A DNA stretch of 64,000 bases, taken from contig NZ_JACYVH010000004.1 of assembly GCF_014842255.1 (NCBI RefSeq), forward strand, positions 34,398 through 98,397, written 5' to 3'. The notes beneath the pieces were generated by a model. The model made no database searches. It saw only the letters and a list, made by a program, of their open reading frames with translations, and was not told where the DNA came from. The number at the start of each line of letters is the position of its first letter. Position 1 is the stretch's first letter. This stretch comes from Frigoribacterium sp. CFBP 13712. GTDB taxonomy: Bacteria; Actinomycetota; Actinomycetes; Actinomycetales; Microbacteriaceae. Position numbers and translations under genes: made by a program. Shown here one piece after another: positions 59,800 through 64,000 of this stretch.

Positions 59800-60068
59800 G
59801 GCCGGGTCCGACCCCGTGGTCGACTCGTACGCTGCCGCGCCACGCAGGAGTCCGAGCTGATCGACCCGGCGGCCAGCGCCCAGGAGCGCCTCGGTCTCAG
59901 CCCTCGCTCCGTCGAGCGATGGCTGGTCGACCTGCAGAGCTGACGCTCAGTTCGACGGCTGTCTCGCCGGCTTCACGTCGGGGCGTCGACGGCGGCGGCG
60001 TCGGGCACTCGATGCACGTCGACGCCGTCGCCCAGATTCCGGGTGGTGGCTCGGGGTCGGGGTCGCTA
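59800..60068 (+). pseudogene. Degenerate copy of the nmrA 3' end and GNAT core
   Basis: 59800-59947 matches 57298-57446 at roughly nine bases in ten, with a one-base deletion near 59830. Then 59955-60068 encodes AVSPASRRGVDGGGVGHSMHVDA, an eroded form of the GNAT AVSPVSPRAVYGGVVEHSVYVDA. The order is the same as in the intact pair but about 230 bp of the GNAT 5' part is deleted. Confidence 0.8.
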
Positions 60069-60725
60069 GGCGATCGGTCCACCCAGGACGAGGTCTCCCA
60101 CGTCTCGAGGCGCGGCCGCCGTCAGCCGTGCGCCCGCGCGGCGGAGCTCCTCGGCGGTCCCGAAGCCGTAGAGCACCCCGATCACGTCGACACCGTTCTC
60201 CAGGGCGGCTTCCACATCGTGCTCGCGATCGCCGATCATCACGACCTGTCCCGGCGAAGCGCTTCTGGTCTGCAGCGCGCGACGGAGCGTGACGGCCTTG
60301 CCGACCACGTCGTCGGGAGCACGACCGTGCACCGTCGTGAAGGAGGAACGGAGCCCCGTCGTCTGCAAGGCGCCCTCGGCGAATTCCTGGATCTTGGCCG
60401 TCACCACGCCGAGCTGGACGCCGGCAGCGAGCAGACGTTCGAGGAGCTCGCCGATGCCCGGGTACGGACGGTACTGGGCGATCCCCCCGTCTGCGTAGTG
60501 ATCACGGTAGTGCCCGACGGCCTCGGTCACGGCCGCCGCGTCGAACCCGTAGAGATCACGGAAGGAGTGCTCCAAGGGCGGGCCGACGAATCGACGCAGA
60601 GCCGCGGGGTCGGCCTCTACGACACCCATCCGGGCCAGAGCGTGGGCTGCAGCCTCCGTGATGCCCGAGCCCGGGTCGCAGAGGGTTCCGTCGATGTCGA
60701 AGAGGGCGATGTCGTAGTGCCGCAT
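60066..60725 (-). CDS. HAD-family phosphatase, phosphoglycolate-phosphatase-like
   Basis: A 219-residue HAD hydrolase: motif I FDIDGTLCDPG with nucleophile Asp, helical cap, motif II VVTAKI, motif III Lys in GKAVTLRRAL and motif IV VMIGDREHDV. Similar to Gph and 5'-nucleotidase-like HADs that dephosphorylate small metabolites. SD AGGAG precedes the ATG. Last gene before the right repeat. Confidence 0.9.
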   Translation of the reverse strand: MRHYDIALFDIDGTLCDPGSGITEAAAHALARMGVVEADPAALRRFVGPPLEHSFRDLYGFDAAAVTEAVGHYRDHYADGGIAQYRPYPGIGELLERLLAAGVQLGVVTAKIQEFAEGALQTTGLRSSFTTVHGRAPDDVVGKAVTLRRALQTRSASPGQVVMIGDREHDVEAALENGVDVIGVLYGFGTAEELRRAGARLTAAAPRDVGDLVLGGPIA

Positions 60726-60873
60726 GTGTTCTCCTGACCTGTGGATCTAGGACGATACCCACCACTCGCCTCCGAACGAGAGCTGGCCGAGCTCTATCAG
60801 CGGGACGTGCAGGAGGGACGTGGTCGTCTCGCATCCGGCGGTCGCCTACGGCGCGCCAGCGACGCCGGGCCGC

Positions 60874-60900
60874 TGGGGGTTCGAGTCCCGGAAGGCGCAC
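60874..60900 (+). pseudogene. Plus-strand remnant of a tRNA T-arm and 3' end
   Basis: GGGGGTTCGAGTCCC followed by a short spacer and AGGCGCA matches the T-arm and acceptor end of tRNA-Arg in the opposite direction to the intact gene. No D-arm, anticodon arm or 5' acceptor strand lies upstream. With the minus-strand tRNA it flanks the shared terminator. Confidence 0.55.
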
Positions 60901-60990
60901 GAAAAAGGCGGCCCACGTAGTGGACCGCCTTTTTGTCGTGTGCGCCTGGAGGGACTCGAACCCCCAACCTTCTGATCCGTAGTCAGATGC
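60897..60990. repeat. Right 94-bp direct repeat (putative attachment site)
   Basis: Partner of 22428-22521. It covers the terminator and the 3' 50 nt of the intact tRNA-Arg gene; similarity stops at 60990, inside the tRNA. Confidence 0.8.
60901..60934. terminator. Bidirectional terminator after tRNA-Arg
   Basis: Same hairpin as 22432-22465, AAAAA-stem-TTTTT, serving the minus-strand tRNA. Confidence 0.85.
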
Positions 60991-61013
60991 TCTATCCGTT
61001 GAGCTACAGGCGC
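60941..61013 (-). tRNA. tRNA-Arg (anticodon ACG)
   Basis: 73 nt with discriminator A. Acceptor GCGCCTG/CAGGCGC pairs fully; D-arm GTAGCTCAACGGATAGAGCA; anticodon stem TCTGA/TCAGA with loop CTACGGA (ACG at 34-36); T-arm with GGTTCGAGTCC. No CCA is encoded. Its A34 is normally edited to inosine by TadA. The intact gene forms the right end of the island. Confidence 0.95.
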
Positions 61014-61112
61014 ATTTCTCCGGCCGATTGGCCAGAGGAAACACTACACGAGGCAGGGCCTCCCCGCCAATCGGCCCGGAGGGCGCGGGTCAGGCCCAGC
61101 CGGAGGCGCGGG

Positions 61113-61403
61113 TCAGGGAGCGCGCGGACCCTCGGCGTCGTCGTTCCGCTCGCCGAGCAGCTCGTCGATGTCGTCGGCGTCGGCGGTGCCGGTCCGCTCG
61201 CGCATGTCGCCGGTCGCGTCGCGACCGTTCACGTCGTCGGACCCGCCACCGGAGCCGGCGTCCGACCCGGGCGCGGGCGGGGCGTCGGCCGTGCCGCTGT
61301 TCTCCGACACCTCGACGGTGGGGGTGTCGTCGCGCTCGCCGAAGGTGCTGTCCTCGTCGGTGACGCCGCCCTGGTGCGGCTCGTTGCTGTTCGTCGTGCT
61401 CAT
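61113..61403 (-). CDS. Small acidic, disordered protein
   Basis: A 96-residue protein rich in Asp, Glu, Gly and Thr with no hydrophobic core, predicted disordered. A strong SD (GAGGAGG) lies seven bases before the ATG, so it is translated well. Short acidic proteins of this type occur in Microbacteriaceae without known role. Neighbours give no clue. Confidence 0.7.
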   Translation of the reverse strand: MSTTNSNEPHQGGVTDEDSTFGERDDTPTVEVSENSGTADAPPAPGSDAGSGGGSDDVNGRDATGDMRERTGTADADDIDELLGERNDDAEGPRAP

Positions 61404-61546
61404 GGATCCTCCTCGATCGGGTAGGTGACAGTCTCCACCTGCCCGACCCGCGCCTCCCAGGCTCACCGCAGACAAGGCCGACGAACCTGGGAGTCCCTCG
61501 GCTTTCGGGTCATTCCGTGCCCCGTGGGAGGTTCCGCCCAGCGACC

Positions 61547-62425
61547 ATGTTGTTTCATTGGTCGGTGTCCGCTTACCCGACCGTCTCCGCACCCCCGGCT
61601 GTCCGCCGCCCGGGTGCCACTCGGTGGGCGGTCACCTCGGGCGTCGCAGCCGTCGCTCTCGTCGGCGTCTACATCGCGGCAGTGCTGACGCCGGCCGGCC
61701 AGCGGGTCGAAGACAGCATCCTCGCGTCGGTCGACGGCAACACGCTGCTGCAGTCCGGCGTCGCGCTCGATGCGATCTCGCCCACGGCCGTGCTCGCGAT
61801 CCTCGTGCTCACCGTCGGCGTCTCGCTGCTGCGCCGCCGCCCGGGTGCCGCGATCCAGTCGGCAGGGCTGATCATCGGGGCGACCGTCACGTCTCAGCTG
61901 CTCAAGCAGTTCGTGCCCCGCCCCGACCTGACCGGCGAGCTCTACAGCAACAGCTTCCCGAGCGGGCACGCGACCATCGCCGTCGCCGGCCTGCTCGCGG
62001 TGATGACGGCGTTCGGCCGTCACCTGCGGCCCCTGCTCTTCGTGGTCGGCACGGCGTTCGCGGCGATCGTCGCCGAGCAGACGGTCGCCTACGGCTGGCA
62101 CCGCTGCAGCGACGTGGTCGGCTCGTGCGCCGTGGCGCTGCTCTGGCTCGGGATCGTCCGGTTCGCCGCGACCCGCTGGTCTCGCGCTGCGACGACCGTC
62201 GACCAGGTCGGCGCGAAGTCGCACGCGGTGACCTCGAGCATCATCGGTCTCGCGGTCGTGGTGTGCCTCGCGACCTCGGGGGCGGTCTGGGGCATCGGCA
62301 TCGGCAGCGACATGAGCCTTTCGGGGTCGACCGGGTACGGGGTGCTCGACGGCGCCCGCCTGGCCGCGGCGGGCGTGGTGCTCGTCACGGCCTGGATCGC
62401 CTGGAAGCTCGACCGCCGAGCCTGA
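61547..62425 (+). CDS. PAP2-family phosphatase
   Basis: A 292-residue membrane phosphatase with about six helices. Motifs: KQFVPRPD (K-x6-RP type), SFPSGHAT (PSGH) and a third motif AYGWHRCSDVVGS with His and Asp. Removes phosphate from lipid phosphates such as undecaprenyl pyrophosphate. ATG 61547 is a choice; GTG 61565-61567 further in is possible. The third motif lacks the usual leading Ser-Arg. Confidence 0.85.
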   Translation: MLFHWSVSAYPTVSAPPAVRRPGATRWAVTSGVAAVALVGVYIAAVLTPAGQRVEDSILASVDGNTLLQSGVALDAISPTAVLAILVLTVGVSLLRRRPGAAIQSAGLIIGATVTSQLLKQFVPRPDLTGELYSNSFPSGHATIAVAGLLAVMTAFGRHLRPLLFVVGTAFAAIVAEQTVAYGWHRCSDVVGSCAVALLWLGIVRFAATRWSRAATTVDQVGAKSHAVTSSIIGLAVVVCLATSGAVWGIGIGSDMSLSGSTGYGVLDGARLAAAGVVLVTAWIAWKLDRRA

Positions 62426-62470
62426 CCGCCGAGGAGGCGGCGCAAGCGGTGCGGCGGGTCGGTGTCCTCC

Positions 62471-62496
62471 GCGGCGGGTCAGCGCTGACCCGCCGC
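62471..62496. terminator. Perfect 26-bp palindrome after PAP2
   Basis: GCGGCGGGTCAGC followed by its exact complement, no loop. It lies 45 bp after the PAP2 stop, between convergent genes; a terminator by position, though without a U-tract. Confidence 0.55.
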
Positions 62497-62508
62497 GAGT
62501 GACACGAA

Positions 62509-62614
62509 CCCGCCGAAGCCATTACGCATCAGAACGTAATAGCTAGCGCGGGTTGGGGGTGCCCGCCGAAGCGGCTGCGCATCGAAACGTGATAGCCCGC
62601 GCGGGTTGCGGGGA
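62509..62614. repeat. Two tandem 53-bp imperfect repeats
   Basis: Units at 62509-62561 and 62562-62614, each starting cccgccgaagc and containing gcatc.gaaacgt-like and gcgcgggtt segments. They separate PAP2 from the convergent VIT1 gene. Function unknown. Confidence 0.65.
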
Positions 62615-62637
62615 CCCGCCGCGGGTCGCCGTCGGGC

Positions 62638-63840
62638 TCAGCTCCCGCCGGTCCCGAACAGCAGCCCGAGCGCATACGTCACCGCGGCCGCGCCGAAGCC
62701 GATCGCGAGCTGCCGCAGGGCACGGCGCAGCGGACTCGCACCCGACAGCAACCCGACGACGGCGCCCGTGCCGAGCAGCGCGATGCCGACGAGCACCGCG
62801 GCGACGACGACGGCGGTGAGTCCCTCGAGGCCGAACAGGTAGGGCAGCACGGCGATGATCGCGCCCGATGCGAAGAAGGAGAAGCTCGAGCCGGCGGCTC
62901 CGAACGCGGTGCCCAGAGCGTCCCGGTCGTCGTCGGGAGCGGAGACCGGAGCAGCCGCATCACCGCGTACGTCGCCGGCCTCGACATCGCCGCCGACCCG
63001 CAGGTCGCGCACCGCACCTCCTCGTGAGCCGGAGTCGTCCGGACCACCGAAGGGCGCCTCCCCCTGGTCCGTCCCGCCGAGCACGGCGCGGGCCCGCGCA
63101 TCGGCGTCGACCGCCGACATCCCGCGCGCGCGGAACACCAGCGCCAACTCGTTCGCGTCGACGTCGAGGTCGGCGAGCACTCCGCGGGTCGCGGGGTCGG
63201 GGGTCGACGCATCGAGCAGTTCGCGTTGCGACCGCACCGAGACGTACTCCCCCGCGCCCATCGAGAGCGCCCCGGCGAGCAGCCCCGACAGGCCGGTCAG
63301 CAGCACGACACGGTTCGACACCCCGGTCGCGCTGATGCCGAGCACGAGGGCCAGGTTGCTGACGAGTCCGTCGTTGGCGCCGAAGACCGCCGCCCGGAAC
63401 GACCCCGAGAGCCGCGTCCGCCCGCGCTCGGCCAGGGCGCGCACCACCTCGCCGTGGATCCGCTCGTCGGCCGCCATCGCGTCGGTCGCGTCGACGTCGG
63501 TCGCGTACGGCGAGCGGGCCTCGGCGCTCTGCACCAGGGCGAGCACGAAGATCGACCCGAACCGCCGGGCCAGCAGGCCGAGCACGCGCGTGCGCACGTC
63601 GGTGCGCGCGGGGCGCCCGACCCGGTCGCCGAGCAGCGTGAGCCAGTGCTGGGCGTGACGGGCCTCCGCGTCGGCGAGTGCGAGCAGGATGTCGCGCTCT
63701 TCGCCCGTGCGGCGTCGGGCGAGGTCGCGGTAGGTGCTCTCCTCGGCGCGCTCGTCGGCGAGGAACCGGCGCCACCGCCGCAGATCGGCGGGCGTTGGCG
63801 CGGGCGCGGCGGCGACGGGGCCGCCCGGTGTGCTCGACAT
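62638..63840 (-). CDS. Rubrerythrin-VIT1 fusion iron/manganese transporter
   Basis: A 400-residue protein. Residues about 18-145 form a ferritin-like rubrerythrin domain with Glu/His metal ligands (FLADERAEESTYRDLA, ADAEARHAQHW, ERIHGEVV). Residues about 155-400 are the VIT1/CCC1 five-helix transporter (FGANDGLVSNLALVLGI, GALSMGAGEYVSV). An insert of about 60 Gly/Asp-rich residues lies before the last helices. Related erythrin-VIT1 proteins (MbfA) export iron; Mn is also possible. Confidence 0.92.
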   Translation of the reverse strand: MSSTPGGPVAAAPAPTPADLRRWRRFLADERAEESTYRDLARRRTGEERDILLALADAEARHAQHWLTLLGDRVGRPARTDVRTRVLGLLARRFGSIFVLALVQSAEARSPYATDVDATDAMAADERIHGEVVRALAERGRTRLSGSFRAAVFGANDGLVSNLALVLGISATGVSNRVVLLTGLSGLLAGALSMGAGEYVSVRSQRELLDASTPDPATRGVLADLDVDANELALVFRARGMSAVDADARARAVLGGTDQGEAPFGGPDDSGSRGGAVRDLRVGGDVEAGDVRGDAAAPVSAPDDDRDALGTAFGAAGSSFSFFASGAIIAVLPYLFGLEGLTAVVVAAVLVGIALLGTGAVVGLLSGASPLRRALRQLAIGFGAAAVTYALGLLFGTGGS

Positions 63841-63879
63841 GCCCCCAGTATCGGTGCTCGCGGGCGGCCCGTGCGGCGC

Positions 63880-64000
63880 GGGGGGCGGGTTCGGCGCGGG
63901 GGGCGGGCGGCGCGGGCGGCGCGGGCGGCGCGGGCGCGGGCGCGGGGGCGCTGGTGCGGGCGCGGGGGCGCTGGTGCGGGCGCGGCGGCGGGCGGGTTCG
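63880..64000. repeat. Low-complexity GC repeat at the window edge
   Basis: gcgggcggc, gggcgc and an approximately 24-bp unit (gcgggggcgctggtgcgggc...) repeat up to the end of the window. No gene is visible; assembly length may be uncertain here. Confidence 0.7.

Larger units (their letters stand above)
22522..60896. mobile_element. Putative 38-kb genomic island in tRNA-Arg
   Basis: Bounded by the 94-bp repeats. Cargo is accessory: sugar import, metal resistance and uptake, pumps, and several broken genes (LacI/permease fusion, DJ-1, ArsR, nmrA-GNAT copy). The palindrome family seen at 15973, 16527 and 18842 was not seen inside by eye. No integrase, excisionase, relaxase or replication gene was recognised, so the element is probably a fixed remnant or depended on a helper. 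Single-event origin is inference; repeated insertions at the same tRNA are equally possible. Confidence 0.65.

Noticed and set aside
60874..60900. A possible second functional tRNA
   Set aside because: Only the T-arm and 3' end are present; no anticodon arm lies upstream.
1..64000. CRISPR arrays or prophage structural genes
   Set aside because: No regularly spaced repeats with unique spacers and no phage capsid, tail or terminase genes were seen.

Overview
The window is high-GC actinobacterial DNA. Signs of this are strong G/C third-position bias, frequent GTG starts, tight 4-8 bp gene overlaps (ATGA, GTGA), several probable leaderless promoters, and a tRNA-Arg(ACG) without an encoded CCA. 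Gene types (HxlR regulators, a SipW cluster with alternate signal peptides, BlaI/M56/CopD copper genes) suggest Microbacteriaceae; genus is not assigned.

Left flank (1-22427) looks like ordinary chromosome. It holds an ABC exporter. Next is a four-gene cluster of three exported proteins plus a dedicated SipW-type signal peptidase (2070-5144). An HxlR/NAD(P)-binding pair follows. Then come a HicB-like protein and an HTH-Fic pair whose Fic motif lacks the catalytic His, a GlxA/isochorismatase pair, an XRE regulator with an MFS pump, two gene remnants (13.1-13.6 kb), a canonical Fic protein, a Zn alcohol dehydrogenase, an alpha/beta hydrolase, a GH13 enzyme, a second MFS protein, and a CMD/cupin pair. 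GC-rich palindromic repeats occur between genes here.

Middle (22428-60990) is bounded by two 94-bp direct repeats, each carrying the 3' part of tRNA-Arg plus its terminator (5 mismatches). The right copy is in an intact tRNA gene; the left copy is a tRNA truncated at its 5' side. I read this as a ~38-kb genomic island in tRNA-Arg. No integrase was recognised, so the island is probably immobile. Cargo: (a) a sugar import and catabolism cluster with DeoR control, followed by a deletion scar fusing a LacI gene to a permease tail; (b) a lipoprotein serine hydrolase; (c) a CmtR-CDF-DsbA-permease metal unit; (d) 37.7-55.3 kb, a metal regulon with two FecB/FecCD/FecE-type importers, DJ-1, a flavin/2Fe-2S reductase, DUF5134, PepSY protein, two CopZ-like proteins, a CopD-CtaG fusion, a Cu(I) P-type ATPase, M56 and BlaI. 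At least four of its promoters share the dyad TTCTAC-N5-GTAGAA. (e) The right end holds a second HxlR/NmrA pair, GNAT, MFS, a frameshifted ArsR gene, a degenerate copy of the nmrA-GNAT junction, and a HAD phosphatase.

Right flank (61014-64000): an acidic small protein, PAP2 phosphatase, palindromes and a 53-bp tandem repeat, and a rubrerythrin-VIT1 transporter. All functions are inferred from sequence motifs and context; no searches were run.
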